Below, in pieces: positions 17,411 to 26,868 of a stretch of 64,000 nucleotides of DNA (position 1 is the first letter of the stretch; each line of letters opens with the position of its first letter). The position numbers were made by a program, and so were the translations under genes. The notes beneath the pieces are model-generated. The model was not told the DNA's origin. It worked only from the letters and a program-made list of their open reading frames with translations, and searched no databases. The stretch covers positions 100,621 through 164,620 of the forward strand of contig CAZCOG010000008.1 in assembly GCA_964500445.1 (NCBI GenBank), in the 5' to 3' direction. This DNA is from Persicitalea sp964500445. GTDB taxonomy: Bacteria; Bacteroidota; Bacteroidia; Cytophagales; Spirosomataceae.

Positions 17411-17480
17411 GAACATACATCCAACATCCAATTTTTCATGCATGAAAACAACTACCTACCACACAAACTTTTTCACGAAG
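17411..17480 (+). repeat. shared 5' module of the T9SS gene pair, copy 2
   Basis: GAACATACATCCAA (17411-17424) plus the first codons of the 1864-aa gene repeat 15199-15262 with a few changes and an extra CATCCAA in the leader. Confidence 0.75.
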
Positions 17481-20400
17481 ATGGGACCTCTCAGAGCCTG
17501 TAGCCTGCTGCTGGCACTGCTACCGCTGCTCGGCCAGCCCCTGGTTCTGAAAGCACAGATCATCACCACCGTGGCGGGCGAAGGGGCATATGGCTACGGG
17601 GGCGACGGCGGGCTGGCCACCACCGCCCGCCTGAGCTACCCCAGAGGGGTGGCAGCGGACGCCACAGGCGGCATCCTGATCGCCGATACCGATAACAGCC
17701 GCATCCGACGCGTGGCTCCCGACGGCACGATCACCACCGTGGCCGGCAACGGAATAGATGGCTTCTCGGGCGACGGTGGGCCGGCCACCGTCGCCAGCCT
17801 GTATCGGCCCAGCGGGGTGGCGGTGGACGCCACGGGCGGCATCCTGATCGCCGATACCGATAACAACCGCATCCGCCGGGTGGCCCCCGACGGCACGATC
17901 ACCACCGTGGCCGGCAATGGGCTACCTGACTTCTCAGGCGATGGCGGGCCGGCCACCACCGCCAGCCTGAAACGCCCCAGCGGGGTGGCGGTGGACGCCA
18001 CGGGCGGCATCCTGATCGCCGATAGAGTCAACCACCGCATCCGCCGGGTGGCCCCCGACGGCACGATCACCACCGTGGCCGGCAACGGAATAGATGGCTT
18101 CTCGGGCGACGGTGGGCCGGCCATTGCCGCCAGCCTGTCAACCCCCAACGAGGTGGCAGTGGACGCCACAGGCGGCATCCTGATCGCCGATTTCGGCAAC
18201 AGCCGCATCCGCCGGGTGGCCCCCGACGGCACGATCACCACCGTGGCCGGCAACGGGACATATGTCTTTGCTGGCGACGGCGGACCGGCCACCGAAACCG
18301 GCGTAGGTACTCCCAGAGGAGTGGCGGTGGACGCCACAGGTGGCATCCTGATTGCCGATTCCAATAACGACCGCATCCGGCGGGTGGCTCCCGATGGCAC
18401 GATCACTACCGTGGCTGGCGGGACATTTGGCTACGCTGGCGACGGCGGGCCAGCCACCGCCGCCAGCCTATTCGCCCCCGAAGGGGTAGCGGTGGACGCC
18501 TCGGGCGGCATCCTCATTGCCGATACTTTCAACAACCGCATCCGCCGGGTGGCCACTCCCCCGGCCGCCGCCCGGCTGTACGTGAAGGCCGACGCCGCTG
18601 GTAACAACACCGGCCTGGACTGGAACAACGCTTTCACCGACCTACAGAGCGCGCTCAACTACCCCTCCGCCCAGAACCTGACCGAAATCTGGGTCGCTCA
18701 GGGCATCTACAAGCCCACCAGCGGTACCGACCGTAGCATCAGCTTCGCGATGAAGAATGGGGTAGCCCTCTACGGCGGCTTCACGGGCAATGAGACCGAG
18801 CTGAGCCAGCGACCTTCGGTCAACCCCCTGACAGGTAGCCCTTCCAGCACGACGCTGAGTGGGGATATTGGTAACTCCGGCGACAACGCCGACAATAGCT
18901 ACCACGTCATCAATAACAGCGGACTGAACAACTCCGCCGTGCTGGATGGCTTCGTGGTTAGTGGCGGCAATGCTAATGGTACTTTTCCCAATTACCAGGG
19001 GGGAGGCATGTACAACACTGGCAGCAGTCCTACGCTGACCAACTGTTTGTTTCAAAGCAATTCATTTAATTACCAGGGCGGGGCCATTTACAATACTGGC
19101 AGTAGCCCGGTGCTGACCAACTGCTCCTTCCAGAATAATTCGTCAGGCTTTACTTCTTCTCAGGGCGGGGCCATTTACAATAATAGCAGTAACCCTGCGC
19201 TGACCAACTGTCTGTTTCAGGGCAATTCAGTTTATGTTCAGGGCGGAGCCATCTTCAACGATAGCAGTAGTCCCGTGTTGACTAACTGCTCTTTTCAGAA
19301 TAATACGGCCGGGACGGTTTCGGGTCAACCGGCGGGCGGGGCCATCTATAATTCGGGCAGCAGTCCCTCACTGACCAATTGTTCTTTTCAGGGAAACAGG
19401 GCGGGTAGTGGCTGGGCCATCTACAATTATTTTTACAGCAGCACTACACTGACCAACTGTGTGCTGTGGGACAACGGGGGCAGCAATACCTTTGGTAATA
19501 TTTTGAATTCCAACCTCACGGTCAGCTATTCGCTGTTCGAGAGTGGGGTGAACCCTGCGGGTAGCAACAACCTGACGACCAGTTTCTCCCCCTTTGTCAG
19601 CACCAGCAGTACCCAACTCATACCCTGTGCCCCTGCCATCAACGCTGGTGATCCTGGTAGTCTGACCAGCGCTGCCGGCCCCTACTCATCCACCAACCTG
19701 CCACAAACTGACCTGGGGGGTGCCCCCCGCATTGTAGGTGGCCGAGTGGATATGGGAGCTTACGAGTTTCAGGGAAGTCCGCAGCTTCCATTGACCATCA
19801 CCAGCCAGCCCCCAGCAAGCTCTGCGGTCTGTCAGGGCAGTGCGGTGTCGGTGTCGGTGAGCGTATCGGGAGACGTCAGCGGTTACCAGTGGTATAAAGA
19901 CGGTCAGCCGATTTCTGGCCAGACCTCGGCTACCCTGACGCTGGCCAGCGCTCAGCCTTCGGATGCGGGCAGCTACGCGCTGGTAGCCACCAGCAGCTGC
20001 AATACTCTTACTTCAACGGACTTCGTCCTGACGGTGAGTACCGATCCCTGCCGGTTATACGTGGATGCCAGCAAAACTACTGGTAATAATACGGGCCTAA
20101 GCTGGGCTGATGCCTTCCCTGACTTGCAATCGGCTCTCAACTACTCTCCTTCAAGTAGTCTGACCGAAATATGGGTGGCCCAGGGCGTTTACAAACCCAC
20201 CTCGGGCACTAACCGTGGCATCAGTTTCGCTCTCAAAAACGGGGTGGCCGTCTACGGGGGCTTTGTAGGCAATGAGACCGACCTGAGCCAGCGACCGCCG
20301 GGGAGCAGCAGTACCCTTTCGGGCGATATCGGCACGGTGGGCGATAATAGTGACAACAGCTACCACGTCATTTACAACGGCAGTGGGCTGAACAATTCGA

Positions 20401-23036
20401 CCCGGCTGGATGGCTTTGTCATCACCGGCGGCAACGCCAACAGCGGATACCCCAATAGCCTGGGCGGCGGGCTTTTTATAGATGGCGGCAGCAGCCCCAC
20501 TTTGGTCAACTGCCGGCTGGTAGCCAACAACGCCGGATTTGGGGGAGCTTACTTCGGGGGGAACAGCAGCCCGGTACTGATCAACTGTGGCATAGAGAAC
20601 AACACCTCCAGCGGTAACGGAGGAGGCTTCAATTTCAACGGGGGTAGACCGTTGCTGGTCAACTGCTCGTTTCAGAACAACTTGGCAGGTGGTCAGGGTG
20701 GGGCCATGAACCTGGAGAATGGCAGTAGCCCCCGGCTGACGAATTGCGTGGTGTTTGGCAACGGAGGCAGCAATACCTTCAGCGGAGGCACCGTGAGTGC
20801 CGGTTACAGCCTATTTGAGACCTCCGTGACGAACTATGGAAACGGGGACAACAACCTGACGACCGCTGTTTCGCCGTTTATCTCAACGTCTTCTACTCAG
20901 CTCAACAGCTGCGCGGCGGCCATCAATACGGGCAGTAACCAGGCCTACACCGATGCGAATGGTCCGGCTACCGATCTGGCCGGCAATCCGCGCATCTTCC
21001 CCACCGGTGGCCTTATCGACATGGGAGCCTACGAATTCCAGGGTGCGACAAGCTCGCCGGTATCCATCACTCAGCAGCCCCCGGCGGGCTCGGCCCTGTG
21101 CGCAGGCAGCCCGCTCAGCGTGTCAGTAAGCGTGACGGGCCCGGTCAATGCTTACCAGTGGTACAAAGACGGACAGCCGCTGGACGGACAAACCTCGGCC
21201 ACGCTCTCGCTGAGCGACGTGCAGTCTTCGGATGCGGGCAGCTACACGGTGCGGGTGACGAGCAGCTGCAACAGCGTGACTTCGGAGGCCTATGTGTTGA
21301 CTGTCAAGCCACAACCGACTGCCAGCATCTCCGGCAATGGCGGCGCGATCTGCGCGGGCAGCGACGCCAGCTTCAGTGTCAGCGGCACCAGCGGCGCTAC
21401 GCTGACCTACACGATCACCGGCCAAAGCGGCAACCAGACGATCCTACTCAACGGGAGTTCTCAAACCATCACGGCCAGCGGAGCAACCTCCAACGTGACA
21501 TTGACGCTGGTAAGTGTCTCGCTTGACGGCTGCTCACAGAATTTGTCGGGTAGTTCGACGGTCACCGTTAACCCGCTACCGACGGCTGCTATCTCGGGCA
21601 ACGGCGGCGCAGTCTGCGCGGGCGGAGACGCCAGCTTCACGGTCAGCGGTACTTCGGCTGCCATTCTAACCTACACGCTCACCGGCCAGAGCGGCAACCA
21701 GATTTTGGTACTTGAAGGTACCAACCAGACAATAACAGCCCGTGGCGCCACTTCCGACGTGACACTGACATTGGTCAGTGTCGAGTTCCTCGGCTGTATA
21801 AATAACTTGTCGGGTAGTTCGAAGGTGACGGTCAAGCCACAACCCACCGCCAGCATCGCAGGCAACGGCGGCGCAGTCTGCTCAGGCGGTACGGCTTCCT
21901 TCACCGTCAGCGGCACCAGCGGTTCCACCTTAACCTACACGATCACCGGGGAAAGCGGCAGCCAGACGCTGCTGCTCGATGGGACCAGCCAGACCATCAC
22001 GGCCAGCGGAGCAACCTCCGACGTGACGCTGACGCTGGTTTCGGTCAGCCTGGACGGCTGCACGCAGAGTTTGTCGGGTAGTTCGACGGTGACGGTCAAG
22101 CCGCAGCCGACGGCGTCCATCAGCGGCAACGGCGGCGCGATCTGCGCGGGCGGCGACGCCAGCTTCACCCTCAGTGGCACTTCGGGCGCCATGTTGACCT
22201 ACACCATTACCGGTCAGAACGGTAACCAGACGCTACTACTCAATGGAAGTTCGCAAACCATCACCACCAGCGGGGCGACTTCCAACGTCACGCTGACGCT
22301 GGTCAGCGTTTCGCTCGACGGCTGCACACAGAATCTGTCGGGCAACTCGACGGTGACGGTCAACCCTCTGCCACTCCTGATGACCGGGCCCGACCAGTCG
22401 GTCGTGCTGGGCTACGGCAGCAACTGCACCCAGATTACGGCTACCGCTAGCGGCGGCAGTGGCGGCAACTACGTCTACGTATGGACGCCTGGAAACCTGA
22501 GCGGGAGAACCGTCACCGTCTGCCCCGAGGTGACGACGACCTACACCGTCCGGGCCACCGACGGCAATGGCTGCACCTCGGCCGAGGCACACGTCACCGT
22601 CAACGTGCAGGACGTGCGCTGCGGGAATAAGAATCAAAATGTGACGATCTGCTACTATGGCGTCACGCAGTGTGTCTCAGAGAAAATCGCCACGCGGTAC
22701 TTGAAACTGGGGGCGATGCTGGGCGGCTGTGGAAGCAGCGCCTCCCGGATTGGGGTGCAGGAAACTACGGATGCACCGCTGACGCTTTCACTGAAAGCCT
22801 ATCCCAACCCCGTGCAGGACGCCGTAACGGTGCAGGTACTTTCGCCCGCCGCCGGGCGCGGTACTTTCAAGGTACTTGACATGAATGGCGTGACGCGACA
22901 AACGCGCACTGAGCATCTGAGCGAGGGGTTGAACCAGGTCGGGTTGCGGCTGGGTACTTTGCCGACGGGCGTCTACCTGATTCACTGTGCGGACGCGGTG
23001 GGCCGGCAGGCTACCGTCAGGGTCAGTAAGGAGTAA
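17442..23036 (+). CDS. giant T9SS-exported protein with NHL repeats and two beta-helix domains
   Basis: An 1864-aa modular secreted protein. Signal peptide 1-39 (ends VLKAQ). Six 56-residue NHL-type blades, each ending IADxxNxRIRRVAPDG, cover about 42-372 and should close into a propeller. Two parallel beta-helix domains (374-776 and 870-1203), each starting RLYV(K/D)A and ending RxxDMGAYEFQG, resemble choice-of-anchor Q / pectin-lyase-fold proteins. Each is followed by an Ig-like domain (YQWYKDGQP). Four 88-residue repeats span 1288-1643, then a PKD-like domain, the VRCGNKNQN Cys module (about 1725-1768) and a T9SS type A sorting domain (1780-1864). It is probably a surface adhesin or polysaccharide-binding protein; no catalytic motif was identified. 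Base composition of the middle is GC-richer than neighbouring genes. Confidence 0.88.
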   Translation: MKTTTYHTNFFTKMGPLRACSLLLALLPLLGQPLVLKAQIITTVAGEGAYGYGGDGGLATTARLSYPRGVAADATGGILIADTDNSRIRRVAPDGTITTVAGNGIDGFSGDGGPATVASLYRPSGVAVDATGGILIADTDNNRIRRVAPDGTITTVAGNGLPDFSGDGGPATTASLKRPSGVAVDATGGILIADRVNHRIRRVAPDGTITTVAGNGIDGFSGDGGPAIAASLSTPNEVAVDATGGILIADFGNSRIRRVAPDGTITTVAGNGTYVFAGDGGPATETGVGTPRGVAVDATGGILIADSNNDRIRRVAPDGTITTVAGGTFGYAGDGGPATAASLFAPEGVAVDASGGILIADTFNNRIRRVATPPAAARLYVKADAAGNNTGLDWNNAFTDLQSALNYPSAQNLTEIWVAQGIYKPTSGTDRSISFAMKNGVALYGGFTGNETELSQRPSVNPLTGSPSSTTLSGDIGNSGDNADNSYHVINNSGLNNSAVLDGFVVSGGNANGTFPNYQGGGMYNTGSSPTLTNCLFQSNSFNYQGGAIYNTGSSPVLTNCSFQNNSSGFTSSQGGAIYNNSSNPALTNCLFQGNSVYVQGGAIFNDSSSPVLTNCSFQNNTAGTVSGQPAGGAIYNSGSSPSLTNCSFQGNRAGSGWAIYNYFYSSTTLTNCVLWDNGGSNTFGNILNSNLTVSYSLFESGVNPAGSNNLTTSFSPFVSTSSTQLIPCAPAINAGDPGSLTSAAGPYSSTNLPQTDLGGAPRIVGGRVDMGAYEFQGSPQLPLTITSQPPASSAVCQGSAVSVSVSVSGDVSGYQWYKDGQPISGQTSATLTLASAQPSDAGSYALVATSSCNTLTSTDFVLTVSTDPCRLYVDASKTTGNNTGLSWADAFPDLQSALNYSPSSSLTEIWVAQGVYKPTSGTNRGISFALKNGVAVYGGFVGNETDLSQRPPGSSSTLSGDIGTVGDNSDNSYHVIYNGSGLNNSTRLDGFVITGGNANSGYPNSLGGGLFIDGGSSPTLVNCRLVANNAGFGGAYFGGNSSPVLINCGIENNTSSGNGGGFNFNGGRPLLVNCSFQNNLAGGQGGAMNLENGSSPRLTNCVVFGNGGSNTFSGGTVSAGYSLFETSVTNYGNGDNNLTTAVSPFISTSSTQLNSCAAAINTGSNQAYTDANGPATDLAGNPRIFPTGGLIDMGAYEFQGATSSPVSITQQPPAGSALCAGSPLSVSVSVTGPVNAYQWYKDGQPLDGQTSATLSLSDVQSSDAGSYTVRVTSSCNSVTSEAYVLTVKPQPTASISGNGGAICAGSDASFSVSGTSGATLTYTITGQSGNQTILLNGSSQTITASGATSNVTLTLVSVSLDGCSQNLSGSSTVTVNPLPTAAISGNGGAVCAGGDASFTVSGTSAAILTYTLTGQSGNQILVLEGTNQTITARGATSDVTLTLVSVEFLGCINNLSGSSKVTVKPQPTASIAGNGGAVCSGGTASFTVSGTSGSTLTYTITGESGSQTLLLDGTSQTITASGATSDVTLTLVSVSLDGCTQSLSGSSTVTVKPQPTASISGNGGAICAGGDASFTLSGTSGAMLTYTITGQNGNQTLLLNGSSQTITTSGATSNVTLTLVSVSLDGCTQNLSGNSTVTVNPLPLLMTGPDQSVVLGYGSNCTQITATASGGSGGNYVYVWTPGNLSGRTVTVCPEVTTTYTVRATDGNGCTSAEAHVTVNVQDVRCGNKNQNVTICYYGVTQCVSEKIATRYLKLGAMLGGCGSSASRIGVQETTDAPLTLSLKAYPNPVQDAVTVQVLSPAAGRGTFKVLDMNGVTRQTRTEHLSEGLNQVGLRLGTLPTGVYLIHCADAVGRQATVRVSKE
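17565..18554 (+). repeat. 168-bp tandem repeats encoding NHL blades
   Basis: The motif GGGGTGGCGGTGGACGCC recurs at 17646, 17814, 17982, 18150, 18318 and 18483, giving spacings of 168, 168, 168, 168 and 165 bases. Long blocks between copies are almost identical at DNA level, including silent positions, which points to recent expansion or ongoing homogenisation. Confidence 0.9.
21306..22370 (+). repeat. four 264-bp tandem repeats (88-residue module)
   Basis: The unit starting (Q/L)PTASISGNGGA begins near 21315, 21579, 21843 and 22107, a constant 264-base period. Copies differ mainly by scattered substitutions. A fifth related copy is in the neighbouring gene at about 16378-16640. Confidence 0.9.
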
Positions 23037-23042
23037 TTTATT

Positions 23043-23080
23043 AAAAATGGAGTTGAGGAAAAACCCTCAACTCCATTTTT
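23043..23080. terminator. bidirectional terminator between the T9SS gene and uvrA
   Basis: AAAAATGGAGTTGAGG (23043-23058) pairs perfectly with CCTCAACTCCATTTTT (23065-23080) around a six-base loop. A-runs and T-runs on both sides let it serve the + strand gene ending at 23036 and the - strand uvrA ending at 23079. Confidence 0.9.
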
Positions 23081-25919
23081 AATTTTTCAGCTCCTCCTTC
23101 AAAAACTTCCCTGTATAACTCCCCTCCGTCTGCGCGACTTTCTCCGGCGTACCCTGCGCCACAATTTCGCCGCCAAGTCCACCGCCTTCGGGGCCAAGGT
23201 CCACGACGTAGTCGGCTACCTTGATAACGTCCATATTGTGTTCGATAATCAGGACCGTGTTGCCTTTGTCCACAAGTTTTTGCAGGACGGCCAGCAGGTG
23301 GCGTATGTCCTGGAAATGCAAGCCCGTGGTGGGTTCGTCTAGAATGTACATGGTTTTGCCCGTGTCGCGCTTGGAGAGTTCTTCGGAAAGCTTTACGCGC
23401 TGGGCTTCGCCGCCCGAGAGGGTAGTGGCGTGCTGGCCGAGGGTAATATAGCCCAGGCCGACGTCGTTCAGCGTCTGTACTTTGCGCAGAATCCGGGGCT
23501 GGTTCTCAAAGAATTCCAGCGCGGTCTCTACCGTCATGTCCAGAATATCGGCAACTGATTTGCCTTTGAAGCGTACTTCCAGCGTCTCGCGGTTGAAGCG
23601 TTTACCCTTGCAGGTTTCACAGTCGATGTACACATCGGGCAGGAAATCCATCTCGATTTTCTTGCGGCCCGCGCCTTCGCAGTCCTCGCAGCGGCCACCT
23701 TTCACGTTGAAGCTGAATCGCCCAGGCTTGTAGCCACGGATTTTTGATTCCGGTAGTTCGGCGAAAAGTGAACGGATGTCGGTAAAGAGGTTCGTGTAGG
23801 TAGCCGGGTTGGAGCGCGGCGTGCGTCCGATGGGCGACTGATCTACTTCAATGACTTTATCGAGATGTTCCAGCCCTTCGATGGATTTGTGTTCCAGCGG
23901 CTCACGGCGCGAGCGGTAGAAGTGTTGGTTGAGCAGCGGAAACAGCGTTTCGTGGATGAGTGACGACTTGCCACTGCCGCTGACGCCCGTCACGCAGATC
24001 ATCGTCCCGAGCGGGATTTTGAGGGTCACGTTCTTTAAATTATGACCCACGCAGCCTTTTAATAACAGCTTATTGCCATTGCCCTTACGGCGCTTTTCAG
24101 GAATTTCGATGCTTGCGCGGCCGTCGAGGTAGGCGGCGGTGGTCGAGCCATTTTTCAGGAATTCCTCGGGTGTACCTTGACCAACGATGTGGCCGCCGTG
24201 GCGGCCGGCACCGGGGCCGATGTCCACGATGTAGTCTGAGGCCAGCATCATATCCTTATCGTGTTCGACGACCAGCACGGTGTTTCCCAAATCACGTAAA
24301 TTTTTCAGCGAGCCGATCAGCCGTACGTTGTCGCGCTGGTGCAGACCGATGCTGGGTTCATCCATGATGTAAAGTACCCCCGTAAGCTGGGTGCCGATCT
24401 GCGTGGCCAGCCGGATGCGCTGCGCCTCGCCGCCCGACAGTGTCCGCAGTGAGCGATTGAGCGTCAGGTAGTCAAGCCCAACATCGAGCAGAAAGCCGAC
24501 GCGCTTACGAATTTCTTTTAACACCTCATGGCCGATGACCTTCTGGCGGTCTTCCAGGCGGTCTTCCAGGTTTACCAGCCAATCGGCCAGTTCGCGGATA
24601 TCTACCTCAGCCAGTTCGGCGATATTTTTTTTATCGATTATAAAATGCAAAGATTCCTGCCGCAGGCGCAGCCCGTTGCACTCGGGGCAGGGGCGAATGA
24701 CCATAAAGTCTTTGAGCCAATCCTGAATCTTGTCGGAGCCGTTTTCCTGCTGGCGTTTCAGGAAATTGATGATGCCGTCGAACTTGGTGTCCCACTTGGT
24801 GCCGGGGTACTTTTTGGAAGGCACCGGAACGGGTTCGTCGCTGCCGTAAAGTACCAGCTCGATGGCTTCGGGCGGGAATTTTTCCAGTGGAGTACTTAGG
24901 TTGACCTTATGGGGTTTCAAAAGTACCTGCAACTGCTTGAAAATCCAGGCTTCGCGGTACTCACCCATCGGAGCAATACCGCCCCGGCTGATGCTCAGCG
25001 AGCGGTCGGGCATGATGGATTCTTTGGTGATTTCCTCAACTTTCCCCAGGCCCTGGCAGTTGGGACACCAGCCGTAAGGTGAGTTGAACGAAAAAGAATT
25101 AGGCGCGGGATCGTCGTAACTAATGCCCGACTCGGGGTCCATGAGGTTTTGAGAAAAATACTGTGCTTCCCCCTGCGCGTCCATGATCATCATGGCACCC
25201 TTCCCTTGTTTCAGAGCGGTAGATACGGATTGGCTCAGGCGATAACGATCCTCAGGTTTTGGAACCACGCGGTCCACCACGATTTCGATGTCGTGGACCT
25301 TGTAACGGTCGAGCTGCATCTTAGGAACGATGTCCTGTACTTCGCCGTCCACACGGACTTTGTTATAGCCAAGGCGGGCAATCTGCACGAACAACTCGCG
25401 GTAGTGACCCTTGCGACCCTTCACTACGGGCGCGAGTAGGGTAGTTTTCTGGCCCTCAAACTGGCTAAGAATCTGGTCGATGATCTGATCCTGTGACTGC
25501 TTCACCATGCGGCGGCCCGTCACATAGCTGAATGCTTCGCCAGCGCGGGCATAGAGCAAGCGCAGAAAGTCATAGATTTCAGTGACAGTTCCCACCGTCG
25601 AGCGGGGGTTGCGGGAGGTAGTTTTCTGCTCGATGCTGATCACGGGCGAAAGGCCGCTGATCTTGTCCACGTCGGGCCGCTCCATCTCGCCAATGAAACC
25701 ACGGGCGTAGGACGAGAAGCTTTCCATGTAGCGCCGCTGTCCTTCGGCGTATATCGTATCAAAGGCCAACGACGACTTGCCGCTGCCGCTGATACCCGTC
25801 ACGACCACCAGCTGGTTGCGCGGAATGGATACGTCGATATTTTTAAGATTATGCTCGCGGGCACCCTGTACGTCGATGTAGTCGTAGCCCGTCAGGTCTT
25901 TGGTGTTGGAAGATTTCAA
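23079..25919 (-). CDS. uvrA: excinuclease ABC subunit A
   Basis: A full-length (946 aa) UvrA, the damage-sensing ATPase of nucleotide excision repair, which loads UvrB on lesions. Both ABC modules are complete: Walker A GISGSGKSSL near residue 43 and GVSGSGKSSL near 645, and signatures LSGGEAQR in each half. Zinc-binding Cys pairs are seen in CPNCQGLG, CPECNGLR, CEDCEGAG and CETCKGKR. The N-terminus (IDVQGAREHNLKNI) and the UvrB-binding region (PRSTVGTVTEIYDFLRLL) are standard. Its 3' end is shared with a bidirectional terminator. It lies 119 bases downstream of deoC on the same strand, so it may be read from deoC as well as from its own start region. Confidence 0.97.
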   Translation of the reverse strand: MKSSNTKDLTGYDYIDVQGAREHNLKNIDVSIPRNQLVVVTGISGSGKSSLAFDTIYAEGQRRYMESFSSYARGFIGEMERPDVDKISGLSPVISIEQKTTSRNPRSTVGTVTEIYDFLRLLYARAGEAFSYVTGRRMVKQSQDQIIDQILSQFEGQKTTLLAPVVKGRKGHYRELFVQIARLGYNKVRVDGEVQDIVPKMQLDRYKVHDIEIVVDRVVPKPEDRYRLSQSVSTALKQGKGAMMIMDAQGEAQYFSQNLMDPESGISYDDPAPNSFSFNSPYGWCPNCQGLGKVEEITKESIMPDRSLSISRGGIAPMGEYREAWIFKQLQVLLKPHKVNLSTPLEKFPPEAIELVLYGSDEPVPVPSKKYPGTKWDTKFDGIINFLKRQQENGSDKIQDWLKDFMVIRPCPECNGLRLRQESLHFIIDKKNIAELAEVDIRELADWLVNLEDRLEDRQKVIGHEVLKEIRKRVGFLLDVGLDYLTLNRSLRTLSGGEAQRIRLATQIGTQLTGVLYIMDEPSIGLHQRDNVRLIGSLKNLRDLGNTVLVVEHDKDMMLASDYIVDIGPGAGRHGGHIVGQGTPEEFLKNGSTTAAYLDGRASIEIPEKRRKGNGNKLLLKGCVGHNLKNVTLKIPLGTMICVTGVSGSGKSSLIHETLFPLLNQHFYRSRREPLEHKSIEGLEHLDKVIEVDQSPIGRTPRSNPATYTNLFTDIRSLFAELPESKIRGYKPGRFSFNVKGGRCEDCEGAGRKKIEMDFLPDVYIDCETCKGKRFNRETLEVRFKGKSVADILDMTVETALEFFENQPRILRKVQTLNDVGLGYITLGQHATTLSGGEAQRVKLSEELSKRDTGKTMYILDEPTTGLHFQDIRHLLAVLQKLVDKGNTVLIIEHNMDVIKVADYVVDLGPEGGGLGGEIVAQGTPEKVAQTEGSYTGKFLKEELKN

Positions 25920-26038
25920 AAGTGGAGAAATTGGGTGGTTAGGTTATCCGGGTATTAACCCGAAAGCAGGGCGTTAGGTTCGCTTTTTTCTACCCTCAAT
26001 TCCTTATTCCTGTAGACCTGTACCGACAAGAACATTGT

Positions 26039-26797
26039 TCAATAGCCCGCCGTATCGTCCGTCTTGACCTCACCGCCGGAAAAGTCGTTGTCGTACCGCC
26101 GCTTTGCTTCCTCGAGCATCGCCACCGTGGCCGTCGCCCCAACGCGGGTTGCTCCCCATTCGCGGACTTTCAGCAGGTCGTCGAGCGTGCGTACACCGCC
26201 CGCCGCTTTTACCTGAACACCGGGCGCGCTATGGTGGCGCATCAGTTTTAGATCGTGCTCCGTGGCGCCCTCGTAACCGTAGCGACCGTCGCCACCTTTG
26301 TTAAAGCCATAGCCCGTGGAGGTTTTGACAAAGTCCACCCCGAGCTCACTGCAAATCTCGCAAAGGTGGATTTTAGAGGCATCGTCCGGCAGAAAATCGT
26401 TTTCAAAAATTACCTTCAAGATAGCTCCCTGAGCGTGGGTGGCTTCGGTGACGGCTTTGATCTCGTCGCGCACGTAATCCCAATCGCCGCCCAGTACTTT
26501 ACCAATATTGACGACCATGTCTATTTCGACCGCCCCGTCGCGGCATGCCTGAATCGTTTCCGCTACTTTGACACTGATAGCGCTATTCCCGTGCGGAAAG
26601 CCGATGACGGTTCCCACCAGTACATCGGAGCCACGCAACCACTCGACGGCTTGCGCAATGGCGTAGGGCTTGATGCAGACGGAAGCGACGTCGTACTGTC
26701 GGGCAATGTCGCAGCCTTTTTTCAAATCGTCATCGGTCATTGTTGGGTGCAATAACGAGTGATCGATCATTTTGGCCAGTTGGGTGACGAGATTCAT
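26039..26797 (-). CDS. deoC: deoxyribose-phosphate aldolase
   Basis: A 252-aa class I aldolase that splits 2-deoxyribose-5-phosphate into glyceraldehyde-3-phosphate and acetaldehyde, the last step of deoxynucleoside catabolism. The Schiff-base lysine is Lys158 in DFVKTSTGYG, and the proton relay is Asp93 (EIDMVVN) with Lys197 (VQVKAAGG). The length and the phosphate-site AAGGVRT are typical. The gene follows a GntR/UTRA regulator by 71 bases on the same strand and is probably co-transcribed with it. The triose phosphate it makes would feed tpiA, also in this window, though not adjacent. Confidence 0.95.
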   Translation of the reverse strand: MNLVTQLAKMIDHSLLHPTMTDDDLKKGCDIARQYDVASVCIKPYAIAQAVEWLRGSDVLVGTVIGFPHGNSAISVKVAETIQACRDGAVEIDMVVNIGKVLGGDWDYVRDEIKAVTEATHAQGAILKVIFENDFLPDDASKIHLCEICSELGVDFVKTSTGYGFNKGGDGRYGYEGATEHDLKLMRHHSAPGVQVKAAGGVRTLDDLLKVREWGATRVGATATVAMLEEAKRRYDNDFSGGEVKTDDTAGY

Positions 26798-26868
26798 ATT
26801 TTAGGGTTTGAGGATAAGGACTATCATTCCTGGCAAATGGAATCGTAAAGTACCACTTAATCTTAAAT

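Noticed and set aside
17636..18406. A 256-codon open frame on the minus strand across the NHL repeats
   Set aside because: It is the antisense of GC-rich tandem repeats; its protein is a monotonous repeat and the plus-strand gene is clear.
17565..18554. A CRISPR array, because of regular spacing
   Set aside because: Repeats are 168 bases, fully coding and in frame, with conserved NHL sequence; no short repeat/unique spacer alternation.
21123..22637. Several open frames antisense or out of frame to the 88-residue repeats
   Set aside because: They recur with the 264-base period and reflect stop-poor GC-rich repeats, not genes.
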